This document shows positions 11,894 through 21,930 of a stretch of 64,000 nt of DNA, in pieces. The translations under genes were made by a program, and so were the position numbers. Below the pieces are notes generated by a model that saw nothing but the letters and a program-made list of their open reading frames with translations, searched no databases and was not told where the DNA came from. This stretch comes from Mallotus nudiflorus (lineage: Eukaryota > Streptophyta > Magnoliopsida > Malpighiales > Euphorbiaceae). The stretch is from the NCBI GenBank assembly GCA_947683625.1, contig CANTUR010000649.1, forward strand, positions 1,364,001 to 1,428,000, given 5' to 3'. How positions within the stretch are numbered: the first letter of the stretch is position 1; each line of letters begins with the position of its first letter.

Positions 11894-13315
11894 ATGCCCA
11901 GAAAAACAAAGAAAGAAAAGGCTGACAAGCCTGATCCTCCTCTTCCCTCCACTTCTAAACCCATAAAATCATGGTTCGATATAGTAAACCAAGAAGAATC
12001 AAATGATTCTAACAAAACAACCCAGATTCAGCAATGGATTGATTCTATCTCCAACACCCCAGAACTCCTTAAAGCTATACAAAATAATCTTATCCCTCTT
12101 CCTCCAGCCCCAGAAACAAACCAGGCGATCATTCCTTTAGACAAAGGTATACTTGGTAAGGCTCCTCTTCCCATTTCTAAAATTGAAAAAGGTGAATCTT
12201 CTTCTTCTCAAAAAACCATTTCTCAAGAAGATTTAAAAGTTGTGGCTACTCCAAGTAGTTCACAGGTTGTCTGTACACAATCAAAAACTTCTTCTGATTT
12301 TCTCATAAAGAATTCTATTCAAAATATTTTGACCATAGAAAATGGATTTTTCAATAAAAACCCATTTTTGACTATGCAAAATCATTTTCCTCCAAATTGG
12401 TTTTTCAAACTTTGGGATCTTTCAAAACCCCAAGAATATTATCAAACTATTTTGGAAGTTACTGGTTCTGTAGAATTCAAACACTTCTACCATAAAGGAT
12501 ACCCCAAACCTTCTCACTCAACCTGCAAAATTCTTAAAGTCCTCCACCCATCTACTTGGGGACAAGAACTCTTTAAACCCAAAACTTTCCCTGTAAACTT
12601 CTCAGTAAAGATAAACTTCTACCGTACATACTCATACTAGGATTATGAACAGGCATGGTTTAACACCTTCCTTATCCAAAACCATTTTAATACCCATTCC
12701 TGGCTATTCTTCCTAAGTGATCATGCTAATATTTCTGAGTTTCCTGTATGGTTCGCCAAATGGTGGAATAACTATGGACCAATCCCTGATATTCTTCCTT
12801 CTGAAATTCGACAGGGTTTTGACCTCTTTTGCTCCTATTATCGACCTTCCCAACCTGAAAAGAAATTTGCCTTCCTTACCCTATATTGCTCTAAATTCTT
12901 TGTTCCTTAGGTATCTCAATGGTACCTCGACTTTTATTCTAACAATGGTATTACAGTTCTCTAGAGAAGATTCAAGGTTAAATGGTGGAACTCTTATAAT
13001 AAAACAGATAAGATCTCCCAATCTGCTGTCTCCTCTTGGCTTTAACAGCAAGGTTTCCCTGGATCTTCTGAATCTCAGAACTTGGCACAAACTTCCTTTC
13101 TGGCTCAAAAGTCCCATGCTAGTGCCCTCCTTGCAGCTGCCAAAACTAAAGAAGAATATTTCAAGATTATGCAGTAGCTCCTTCAATCCGAAGCCTCTTC
13201 CTCTGCAGCACTATCCAGCAGCTCCGAAAACTCAGAACCTTTAGTCGATTTGGATAATGACAATGAGGATGATTGTTTTGGGATTCTCTCTCCTATCAAG
13301 CCCAAAGGCCCATAG
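11894..13315 (+). pseudogene. Viral ORF2, unknown function, four in-frame stops, block A
   Basis: Starts with an ATG two bases after the polyprotein stop and runs in one frame for 473 codons to a TAG at 13,313-13,315. It is interrupted by TAGs at 12,638, 12,908, 12,962 and 13,175, with no frameshift. The N-terminus is highly basic (MPRKTKKEK) and then has KSWFDIV. The middle is Ser/Thr/Pro-rich. The C-terminal half has an aromatic-rich domain with PPNWFFKLWDL, a FPVWFAKWWNNYG segment and a late acidic Ser-rich tail. It is not a reverse transcriptase, coat or transactivator domain that I recognise. Position after the polyprotein resembles the unassigned second ORF reported for some florendoviruses. 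Confidence 0.75.
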
Positions 13316-13781
13316 CCCAAAAGCTTATAGGACCTCTTTATTTGTAAATATTTTCTTTGTAAAAATATGTCTGTAGTTGTAATTATAAGCCCGATGGGTT
13401 GAAAACCTTGTATAAGGTGGCCCATGCAAAAGTTAGGGTTAATTAAAAAAAATATTTTAATATATTTTCTTTTTGGCAGGGACCTATTCTTCTCCTGAAT
13501 GGGACCTTCTCGGACAACCTTCAGGAAAATTCAACTACTACGTCAAATACTCGGCTCCACCTTCAGTTGCCATCCCACTTCTCTTTGTTCCTCCTCAAGG
13601 ATGGGGACCCACTTTCAACTATCAGGACAAAATAATCAGCAATTATTTCAAGTCACCAGGTGGTGGTTGTGAAAGATAATTGGCAGACAGTAAAACAAGT
13701 CACCCTGATTCTTTCAGGAATTCACGCTCCTCTGTACCCCACTTGTCCTGCTCTCCATATGTTCACAAAGTCTCCGTCCTC
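13316..13781 (+). other. Viral intergenic region with an unassigned coding-like stretch, block A
   Basis: After ORF2 come about 150 bp of AT-rich DNA and a pyrimidine-rich tract ending in TTTTTGGCAG at about 13,479, which looks like a 3' splice site. It is followed by an open stretch without an ATG to 13,679. That stretch is less AT-rich than its surroundings and Pro/Gly/Tyr-rich (PEWDLLGQPSGKFNYYV, PPQGWGP). No family is recognised. It may be a promoter-proximal viral sequence with fortuitous coding potential, or a spliced viral exon. Block B copy: 59,040-59,505. Confidence 0.4.
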
Positions 13782-13788
13782 TATATAA
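13782..13788 (+). promoter_or_regulatory. TATA box of the viral pregenomic promoter, block A
   Basis: TATATAA in a CT-rich context, downstream of all viral genes and about 140 bp upstream of an AATAAA. This is the position of the caulimovirid pregenomic RNA promoter. Whether it is still active is unknown. Confidence 0.6.
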
Positions 13789-13922
13789 GGAACCCTCCTC
13801 TTGCTTTCAAGGGGGAGAACTTTTTAGAAAGAAGAAAATTTTTAGGAAAACACCTTCTGCCTCCTTCTTCCTCTCTACCTAATGAAAGATTTCTTATGAA
13901 ATTTGTAACTCTCTAGTAACAA

Positions 13923-13928
13923 AATAAA
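13923..13928 (+). terminator. Candidate viral polyadenylation signal
   Basis: AATAAA about 140 bp after the TATA box. In caulimovirids the poly(A) signal lies shortly after the promoter, so the terminally redundant RNA passes it once. The AT-rich context makes chance occurrence possible. Block B copy near 59,647. Confidence 0.4.
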
Positions 13929-13929
13929 T

Positions 13930-16199
13930 ATATATGTAGAAAAGATTTTTGTAAGCCTCTGTGTTATGAATATTTGAACCATTGTATCTCCCTCTACTTG
14001 GAATATAAAGGACTTTTTATATAACAAACTCTTGTAAGTTTAAGTTTCAAAGATCTCTATTGTTTTAATGTCTTTTATTTATTTTCTTTAAAGCTTTCTT
14101 TTATTTTCTACAATTTTCGCTTTTAATTATTTAAGTAACAGAACGTATGTTCCGTGCTTGCCTAAGAAATTAGGATCTTGCACATCAGAAACTCTGTGAA
14201 ATCCGGTTTGCATTTTGGTACAGTAACCTTCACGTTTTGCTTATGACTGGAGCGTGAGACCGTGCATCGTGAGACATTTTTGCATTTACACGTTGTGATT
14301 AACCTGCTTCATTGTAATTAATCTGCTTTGCACCTGGGCCGTCGTGGTATATATCGTGGCACATAAGAATATTTAATTCTTGACTATTGCTATGAATTTG
14401 TAACCTTTTTAAGTTTTAGAGTGCCTAGGTTATTTGATCGGCCTTATGTGCTCTTAATAAAACTCTTTAATGGATGGATCTTCTTAGCTATTCAAGTTGT
14501 GACCTCAGCAGCCTCATGGCATTCGATTTGAATATTTACCTGTTGTTGTAGAAAAGAAGCTTCATTTTTATCAAAATGATTTGTGTGCTATATATGGGTT
14601 AAAAAAAGCCTATGTTCTTTTTATGTAAATATAGGTAAAAAAAAAAAGCCTATGCTATTTGGCTATTTTATTTTTAATATGACATGCTGATCGGGAGGAT
14701 ATGGATCTCATTTGTGCATAATCAGCACTTCGGTAATAAAAAATCAGTCTGATATACAATTAAAATTAAATTTATATTGGACAGTCTGAATACTGAATTG
14801 AAAAAAAATTGTTAAGAAACTAAAATAGTAAAACAACAATTGAAACCTCAACACCATGAATAACACCATTCAATGAGAAATGAGCTTAAATTTAATTTAA
14901 TTACTAATATAAATTTACATATAACACAAATTTTTGAATTTCTATTTCGATTTATATCATATTCGTTCCAAAAGAATTGTATTTTTGTACGAAAAGATAG
15001 TATAATATCTTTTTGTTGAACTTAGACAAGGCCATGGCAGAGACCTATCACATAACCTTTCAACGATTATATCTTTTTGTTGCTACTATGGCATAATCTA
15101 TCACACTATACTAAAAGATAGTATGATAAGAAAAATAATAATAAAAGTATAGTATAATAAAATAAATTGTCAGATAATTTTTAAACTAATTTTTCATTTT
15201 ATTTCAAAAATGAAAATTAAGAAATTTATTCTAAAAATAAAAATAAAAAATATTTTCTACAACTAAAAAGCACCCTGGAATTCCCTAAAAATAGAGGAAG
15301 TATGACTTACTCGAGGGCTATTATTAATTCTACTTCTTTAGAGTATTTAATTTTGAACTGAATTTTCTGAATTATATATATATATATATATATATATATC
15401 AAATACAAAAAAAAAATATAGTTACTAAAAAGATAAATTTCAAACCAAACATATTAAAGTTTACTTTTTAATAATAACTAATAATTGTTGGTATCAACTC
15501 AAATTTTTAAGATCTCTACAATTTTACTAGAATTAAATCAGATTAATTAAAATTTAATGAGGATTTATAAAAAAATTTACTTTCTAATAATATACTACTA
15601 GGAAAATGACTTCATATGAAATCTACCAATCAAAGTCCTAGTGATAACCACGGCAAATGTAATTATTTCCAAGTGACTTGCGAGTCCATGGGTAATGCCA
15701 ATTTTTTTTTTAACTGAGTCTAGTACAAATCTTGCACACAATTTTTAATTAAATTTTAGTTTGAAAGGAGGAATTTTACAATTTTAATATGATCATTATT
15801 TAAAATTTATTAATTTTTTTTTTTAAATTTACCATTTCAATGCAATTTTTCACAAGAAATTCACCAAATTTTGTAGAAACCTTATAAGTCTTTCCAAAGC
15901 TAGGCCCCAAGTTTACTTGGAAGACCTCTTGTCTCCCATAACTTGAGTTTGCAGGTCTTCCACGACAAGAAGTCTACGGAGATGCAATGAATGTTATACT
16001 CTGTCCCGTATCGGCTAGTCTATTACCCTTTCTATAGACGTATTCAAAAACTTATTATTTACTGCTGTAAAATAATTACGGCACATTCTCATCAAGAATT
16101 TCTTTTTGAAAAATGAAACAACAGTTTAAAAATTTTGGAACGAATTATAAAATTTTGTAAAATCAATTAATATATATAAAATTAACACAAGATTATAAT
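13930..16199. other. Possible viral leader, then AT-rich intergenic, block A
   Basis: About 13,930-14,250 is likely viral leader or flanking DNA, but I find no convincing initiator-tRNA primer site. From about 14,500 the sequence is AT-rich host DNA with a (TA)n tract at about 15,375-15,400 and no gene. Block B copy: 59,654-61,923, with its (TA)n near 61,099-61,123. Confidence 0.5.
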
Positions 16200-17335
16200 A
16201 AAAAAAATGACATTAATTTCTCTAAGGTTAGGTCTAATTTATATTTTAAAATCTTCTATTTTAAAATCGAATATTAATCTCTATACAGTTTTAAAATCGA
16301 ACATTTAAAGATTTTTATTAACTTTTTTTGTAAAAAATGACCATTATACCCTTATCTTCTGTAAAAGTAAATGACATTAATCTCCCTGAAATTAAGCTTA
16401 ATTGATATTTCAAAACTTCTTATTTCAAAACCGAATATTAACTTTCAAAATAAAATACTTAAGAACTCTTATTGACTTTTTTTTTAAATGACCATTATAC
16501 CCTTATTTTAACATATGTCTTCTTTAATCCTATTACATATAATGCATATCATGTTTTCTTTAACTTTATTACATAAAATCCCTAACATTTACCTTTCTCC
16601 AATTTTTATATTTTTTAAAAAAAGTTTAAAAAATTAAAATTTTATTTATAGATCTAAAAATTATTAATTATTAATTCCTTTTTAATTTTTGTAAATCTAA
16701 AAATTTTTTAACTTTTAATTTTTAAAATAAATTTTTTTTTTGTATAGAAACTTTTTATTTTTTTTTATTAAATGTATATGGATTGAATGTAAAATTTTTA
16801 GATTCATAAAAACTATTGTTAACTTTTTTAAAATTTTTTTAAGAAATATTAATAAATGATTTTTATAAACTAAAAAATTTTAAAAAAATTATAAATGCAT
16901 ATTTTAAAAGTAATTTCATCAATTCTCATTGTTATTCAAACATAAACTTTGGGGTAAATACTATGAATTATATGTAATAGGATTAGAGAAGACATATGTT
17001 AAAATAAGGATATAATGATTATTTTTTATAAAAAAAAAGTTAATAAGTGTCTGTAAGTGTTTGATTTTGAAACTATATGGAAGTTAATATTCGATTTTGA
17101 AATAAAAGGTTTTAAAATGTCAATTACGCCTAATTTTAGGGAGATTAATGTCATTTGCTCTTACAGAAGATAAGGGTATAATGGTCATCTTTTACAAAAA
17201 AAAGTCAACAAAAATCCTTAAGTGTTCTATTTTGAAACTATAGGAAGGTTAATATTTGATTTTGAAATAGAAAATTTTAAAATGTAAATTAGGTCTAATC
17301 TTAAGGAGGATAATGTTATTTTCTCTAAAAAAATT
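16200..17335. mobile_element. Foldback element with repeated arms, block A
   Basis: The left arm (about 16,205-16,560) and right arm (about 16,965-17,330) are inverted copies of one another. Each arm contains about two tandem units of about 165 bp. The units are marked by TGACATTAAT at their start and GACCATTATACCCTTAT at their end (or the complements). Between the arms lies about 400 bp of A/T-rich spacer. No transposase is present. The ends are not exact and no clear target duplication was found. It is probably a non-autonomous DNA transposon of the foldback or Mutator type. Confidence 0.75.
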
Positions 17336-17568
17336 AATGTTTTATTGAATATATACAAGTGATTATTTGAAAAAGTAATTATTAGCTTGGAATGGGAAGA
17401 ATATATATAATGTTGAAATGGAGATAACAGAATAAAAATCATACGAATATTGAGTGCTGAAGAGCAACTGGTAGCGCTTTTGAATTTGGCTGTCCCATAT
17501 TCTAGTTTCAGTGATATCGATCCCAATTTTGTTATATAAATAAAAAAAATTATGATATTGAACGAAAA

Positions 17569-17573
<5 letters not shown>

Positions 17574-17611
<38 letters not shown>
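17574..17611. repeat. (TA)n microsatellite downstream of the lectin RLK gene, block A
   Basis: Pure TA repeat of about 38 bp in the 3' flank of the receptor kinase gene. In block B (about 63,297-63,342) it is 6 bp longer. Confidence 0.9.
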
Positions 17612-17620
<9 letters not shown>

Positions 17621-17688
17621 GTACTAAATTATAACTATAGGTGGATCCAATATAAGAATTAAGAAAATGAAAGCTATAATTATTTAAT

Positions 17689-19761
17689 TCACCTACCAGT
17701 GGCAAGAAATGAAGTTGAGAGCAAAGGTTCTGCTGAGATAAATGAAGAAGGCACATCATATTTTGGAACAGGCATCTTTGCAGGAAGATTTGGCAATACT
17801 GCTTCAAACTTGAGAACCTGTAATGCTTGCCTTATTGATGGTCTATAACTGTAATCTGGATAAGCACACCACAATCCAACTATCAACAAACACTCCATTT
17901 CTGCAACGTTGAAGTCCGTACACAATTTTCTGTCAGCTACATCAAGAATTTTTCCCTTTCCGTATGAGTCCCAGCCCCACGACACCAATGAAATTTGTGC
18001 CTCTTCATTTTTTGACTCCATTGATCTTCTCCCACATGCTATTTCAAGGGCCACAACACCAAAGCTAAACACATCTGAACTTCTACTAGCTTTTCCTGTA
18101 CTAATATACTCTGGAGCCATGTAGCCGAACGTCCCTGCTAAACCGGTGGTCTTTAGGCCTATCTCAGTATTTTCCATGAGCCTTGCCAAGCCAAAATCCC
18201 CAAGCTTTGTGTTGAAATTTGAATCCAACATCACATTGCTTGATTTAATATCTCTATGCACTACAGATTGTTCGGATTCTTCATGAAGATACAATAAAGC
18301 TGACGCTAAACCAAGGCATATATTGTACCTTACACTCCAAGAAAGCATATTTTCTCCTCTGAAGAGATGAGAAGCAAGACTTCCATTGGGCATGAACTCG
18401 TATATAAGAAGAAGCTCACCCTTTTCATGGCACCAACCTACAAGTTGTACAAGATTTTTATGCCTTAATCTACTATTGATTTTCACCTCTGACATGTACT
18501 CCTTTCTTCCCTGTTTAGACTTTTTAGATACCCTTTTTACTGCAACACTTAAATTAGACAAGTAACCTCTGTATACTCCTCCAAATCCTCCTTCCCCAAG
18601 TTTCCCTTCTTCACTGAAATTATTGGTGGCTTGAACCAATTCTTGGTAAGTATACCTCTTGGGGCCAGTTCCTTGCTCAAACTCATGCTCTATGGAATCA
18701 TTTGTTGCTGCATCATCATCTAATTTCTTGTTCTTACATATCCTCTGATACAATAATGGAATTGACATAAACCCACCAACCACAACAAGTCCACCAATCA
18801 CACAGCCAACTATCAGATCAGTGTTGTTCTTTCTGCCTCCTCCTCCACCACCACCACCACCAATGTCTTGCTTTGGTGAAATCTCTGCCGTTGGACTCGG
18901 ACCACTGGCTATTGGCGGTATAGACTTGTTAACAAATTTCAAGTTGGAAGTAAAATACCATGAGTGAAGGATATGTGCCTCGTGGGGTGATCCTGTTGCC
19001 GCTGAGAAACCAATTGCAACCCATGGAGGCAAAATCTTCCTTAGATCAACTGGATAAGAAAGATTTTTTTCGAATGTATCATTACCATCAAAGTTAGTGA
19101 AGGTAACAGTTAAATTTGTTGAAGCAGAGTCGTAGCTAACTGAAGCAAAATTTCTTCTACCCTCCTTAACACCACTATACCACTCCACAGCTATGTAAGA
19201 TTCCAAAGAGCTGTTATCGATACCTACATGGTCGAAATAGTCGGGTGCATCCCACTCATTTTGATAAGTGTCAAACTCCACTGCAACGAATGGATCTAAA
19301 GATCTCAGGGCATTACTAAGACCGAAACCGCCACCCGAAACGTTTCGCACTGGGAAATTAATGGGTGCAAGGAAAAAAGCCATCCCATCTCCATATTGGC
19401 CTGGGGGTTTGTTTAGAGAATCAATGGTGAAGGAGAAATTGGTGTAGAATTCTATAAGCTTGTTTGACGCCTCATCCCAAAGGTGCAGCGGTTGAGCATG
19501 GGTGATTCGACCCACGGTGAAATACTTGGAGCTGGCTGTTTCGTTTTTGGTGAGTTTGATGTCCCCATTAGGGTCGACATAAGCGTATGTTCTATTTATG
19601 GTGTCATCATTCTGATCGAAGCTGAGAAAATTGAAGTTTAAGGAAGTTGCAAGAGGCACTTTGGGGAAGAAGAAGGCTATCGTCACCATCACCATCAAAG
19701 AAAGAAGCTGATCAGGTGAACAGTGGCGAGTTTTGCTGAACTTGAAATTGCACAAGGACAT
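17689..19761 (-). CDS. L-type lectin receptor-like kinase, intact, block A
   Basis: A single-exon gene of 690 codons, usual size for L-type lectin receptor kinases and closest in feel to clade IX. Residues 1-40 are a hydrophobic signal region. The legume lectin domain is at about 41-275, with metal-site residues E162, D164, N168, D171 and H178. A Pro/Gly stalk with nine consecutive Gly is at 301-309, and the membrane span at about 315-338. The kinase (about 380-655) has Gly-rich loop GEGGFGGVY, Lys409, HRD 502-504, DFG 522-524 and APE 549-551, so an active RD kinase is predicted. It would sense extracellular ligands at the plasma membrane and signal in defence or stress. No stop or frameshift is seen. 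The start at 19,761 has a good context (gccATGtcc). Met23 and Met25 are later alternatives. Confidence 0.95.
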   Translation of the reverse strand: MSLCNFKFSKTRHCSPDQLLSLMVMVTIAFFFPKVPLATSLNFNFLSFDQNDDTINRTYAYVDPNGDIKLTKNETASSKYFTVGRITHAQPLHLWDEASNKLIEFYTNFSFTIDSLNKPPGQYGDGMAFFLAPINFPVRNVSGGGFGLSNALRSLDPFVAVEFDTYQNEWDAPDYFDHVGIDNSSLESYIAVEWYSGVKEGRRNFASVSYDSASTNLTVTFTNFDGNDTFEKNLSYPVDLRKILPPWVAIGFSAATGSPHEAHILHSWYFTSNLKFVNKSIPPIASGPSPTAEISPKQDIGGGGGGGGGRKNNTDLIVGCVIGGLVVVGGFMSIPLLYQRICKNKKLDDDAATNDSIEHEFEQGTGPKRYTYQELVQATNNFSEEGKLGEGGFGGVYRGYLSNLSVAVKRVSKKSKQGRKEYMSEVKINSRLRHKNLVQLVGWCHEKGELLLIYEFMPNGSLASHLFRGENMLSWSVRYNICLGLASALLYLHEESEQSVVHRDIKSSNVMLDSNFNTKLGDFGLARLMENTEIGLKTTGLAGTFGYMAPEYISTGKASRSSDVFSFGVVALEIACGRRSMESKNEEAQISLVSWGWDSYGKGKILDVADRKLCTDFNVAEMECLLIVGLWCAYPDYSYRPSIRQALQVLKFEAVLPNLPAKMPVPKYDVPSSFISAEPLLSTSFLATGR

Positions 19762-19850
19762 GGCCGGACAAAGATTGGATAGCGAAAGATAACTTGAAAT
19801 AACTCCAGTGAAGTACCGGTCAGACGGTCATTTCTTTTAAGAGTTTTGGT

Positions 19851-19858
19851 AAATATAG
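19851..19858 (-). promoter_or_regulatory. Candidate TATA box of the lectin RLK gene
   Basis: On the minus strand CTATATTT lies about 90-97 bp upstream of the ATG at 19,761, a usual distance for a plant gene with a short 5' leader. The sequence around it is AT-rich, so the match alone is weak. Confidence 0.35.
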
Positions 19859-20157
19859 CGGTCCGGTAATTTTTTTTGTTGGCTTTTTAATAATTTCTCT
19901 TCTATATTATTTTCAACGAGTCGCTACGAAAAATATTTTCATTCTTTTAAAATGTATTAGGACCAAAAGTCCATGGAAAATAATGAGTTTAGAGCAATTT
20001 TTATAAATAAAATCATTTGAAATGACAAAAAATAATTATTAAATCAAGTGGACAAAATAATAAAAAATTTAGGAATTTTTTTACCTGTTATCATATGAAA
20101 TACGATTGTTTGATATTAATTGTTGGTATATTAATAGAAAGCGGAACATATATATAT

Positions 20158-21092
20158 ATGTAAAATTGGATTTGCTCTAATTTTACATTTGACCGTTTCA
20201 TTCCTTTTGACCTAAATTAGACCATTTTAATATTAAACCATATTGGAACTTCATAAGTACAATTAAGCTCTATAACTTTTTTTAGATACAATTAAGTTCT
20301 ATAAATTAAAAAAATTAATTTTAAAAGTTAAATAATAAGTAAAATTGATAATTTTTTTTAAAAAATAACCTAATTATAAAGTTTTAAACATTTTTAAACC
20401 TACACAATAATTTTTAAATTTTTTTATTAAATTTTAAATATTTTACAATCAAGTGATATATATTTCAAAAAACGATCCATTTTATTAGTTAATATAAATA
20501 GCAAATTAGTAATTGAATCAAATTTTTTTTTTTTAGGAATATAATTGACACAATGTTTGATTTTAATAGTTTAATAAAAAAATTATTCATCAATTTAAAA
20601 GTTTTTCATTAATCTAAATAATTTTTTATTAGTTAACTACTAAAATTAAATTGATGAATAAAATTTTATTCAATAGTTAAAATTAAAATTAAATTTTTGA
20701 TCAATTATGAATTTGCTATTTATATTAAAAAATAAAATTGGTCTTTTTTTTTTAAATATTCATTACTTGATTGTGGCATTTTAAAATTCAAAAAAAATTA
20801 AAAAAATTATTGTATAGGTTTAAAAATGTTTAAAACTTTAGAATTAGGTTATATATATTTTTAAGAAAACTGTCAATTTTATTAATTAGTCAATCATTAA
20901 AATTAATTTTTTTTAATTTATAGGACTTAATTATATTTAAAAAAAAAACTATAAAAATTAATTGTACTTATAATAGATCCAATATGATCTAATATTAAAA
21001 AGAAGAAGTTCCAATATAGATAAAAAAAGAATGGAAAGGTCCAATGTAAAATTAAAGTAAAACATTGAGGTCCAATTTGCACCTTTAATCTT
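20158..21092. mobile_element. Foldback element upstream of the lectin RLK gene
   Basis: The left arm (about 20,160-20,440) and right arm (about 20,810-21,090) are imperfect inverted repeats. Shared blocks include ATTTTACATT...GACC, CATATTGGA and GTACAATTAA and their complements. The spacer is A/T-rich. No transposase is seen and the exact ends were not resolved. It lies about 0.4 kb upstream of the gene start, so it could supply or disturb regulatory sequence. It lies outside the duplicated block. Confidence 0.65.
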
Positions 21093-21234
21093 TATTTTAA
21101 TAGGGATCTTTTCATGTATAGATGAAAATGTAAAATTTTTATAAAAAATGGCATTGACCAATCAGGTCTTTCAAATACAACTATGGAAAATAATTTTTTT
21201 AAATATAAAATTTAAAATTTCTTTAAATTTATAT

Positions 21235-21640
21235 ACTATAAGAAAAAAGAGTATTAGGAAAAGAAATTTACAGTCACAAAAATATAAAAATAGGTCACTA
21301 TAATTTCTGATTGAAAATGCAAGTCACATGAGATTGCAATTGGTTCCGCTACAAATTTTTTTTTGCGAACTGAAAAAGTTAGTGGTTGCAAATATTTGTT
21401 ACAAAGGGCCATATACGGTGGCTAATGACAAATATAATTGCGACTGTGTGAGGTTTATCTAAGGACAAAGCACATGGATCTAGCAATCGTGACGGTAATG
21501 CAACCGTTAATAATATATATGTATATTATATGTTCTTACCAATCGCAACCAAATTGCCCACTACAAAAATTAAAATTCGATTGCAATTTTTCAAATTTGT
21601 TATAGTAAATTATTGATTATGACCACTTTATGGTCATTAT
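21235..21640. mobile_element. CACTA-like transposon end relic
   Basis: Begins TACTATAAGAAAAAAGAG, close to the plant CACTA terminus CACTACAAGAAAA. It is followed by short sub-terminal motifs around GTTGCGATT and its complement on both strands (for example near 21,336, 21,436, 21,540 and 21,580), typical of non-autonomous CACTA ends. No transposase and no clear target duplication. Confidence 0.4.
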
Positions 21641-21930
21641 TTTTTTTTAAGGTTTTGGAATCAACTTATTATAAACAGCTTGTGAATATTGTCCGTTTTG
21701 ATACTTCAGGATCTCATGACTTTAAAACGCGTCAAGCAGGTTTGAGGGCCTTTTGGGCCAACCTCATGGGCCACCTATGAATATTGTCCGCTCTGGGTGC
21801 TTCTGGACCCTCATGGTTTTCTACGCATCTATTAATAAAAGCTTCAGGCCCTCCTTATAAGCACGCACACAATTTTGTGTGCAAGCGATGTGGGAACTTC
21901 AGATTCACAACACAACTCAATTGTTTAAAC
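21641..21930. mobile_element. LTR/TRIM-like fragment
   Basis: Contains two copies of a TGAATATTGTCCG block (near 21,685 and 21,778), a TTTAAAACGCGTC motif and a later CGATGTGGGAACTTC. From memory these recur in short plant LTR-type elements. Identification is tentative. Confidence 0.35.

Larger units (their letters stand above)
6684..14250 (+). mobile_element. Endogenous pararetrovirus (Caulimoviridae), near full-length direct copy, block A
   Basis: Order on the plus strand: movement protein (5'-truncated), coat protein with zinc knuckle, aspartic protease, reverse transcriptase, RNase H, a second ORF of unknown function, then a TATA box and AATAAA signal of the pregenomic RNA type. One large polyprotein frame followed by a smaller ORF2 resembles the layout described for florendoviruses. 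That genus call is from memory and unverified. There is no integrase and no LTR. The left end meets the inverted copy head-to-head at about 6,683-6,690. The right end is uncertain (about 14.2 kb). Confidence 0.85.
1..18269. repeat. Segmental duplication, block A
   Basis: This whole stretch recurs in the same orientation at 45,742-64,000. The offset drifts from 45,741 to 45,731 only through length changes in (TA)n, T or A runs and a few single-base indels. By eye I count about 7 substitutions in 540 bp near 1.36-1.9 kb, but only about 4 in 1.6 kb of the viral part. Both blocks reach a window edge, so the real unit may be longer. It is either a recent duplication or a duplicated haplotype in the assembly. 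Confidence 0.97.

Noticed and set aside
11894..13315. Readthrough of TAG codons as a coding strategy in ORF2
   Set aside because: Four TAGs in one ORF together with stops and frameshifts in the neighbouring polyprotein fit decay better than recoding.
14340..14365. Possible viral tRNA primer site (TGGTATATATCG)
   Set aside because: Only the first six bases fit the initiator-tRNA site TGGTATCAGAGC, and the position relative to the leader is unclear. It is not called.
17227..17807. Open frames containing long Tyr-Ile repeats near the TA tracts
   Set aside because: They are translations of (TA)n in the 3' flank of the receptor kinase gene and have no protein features.
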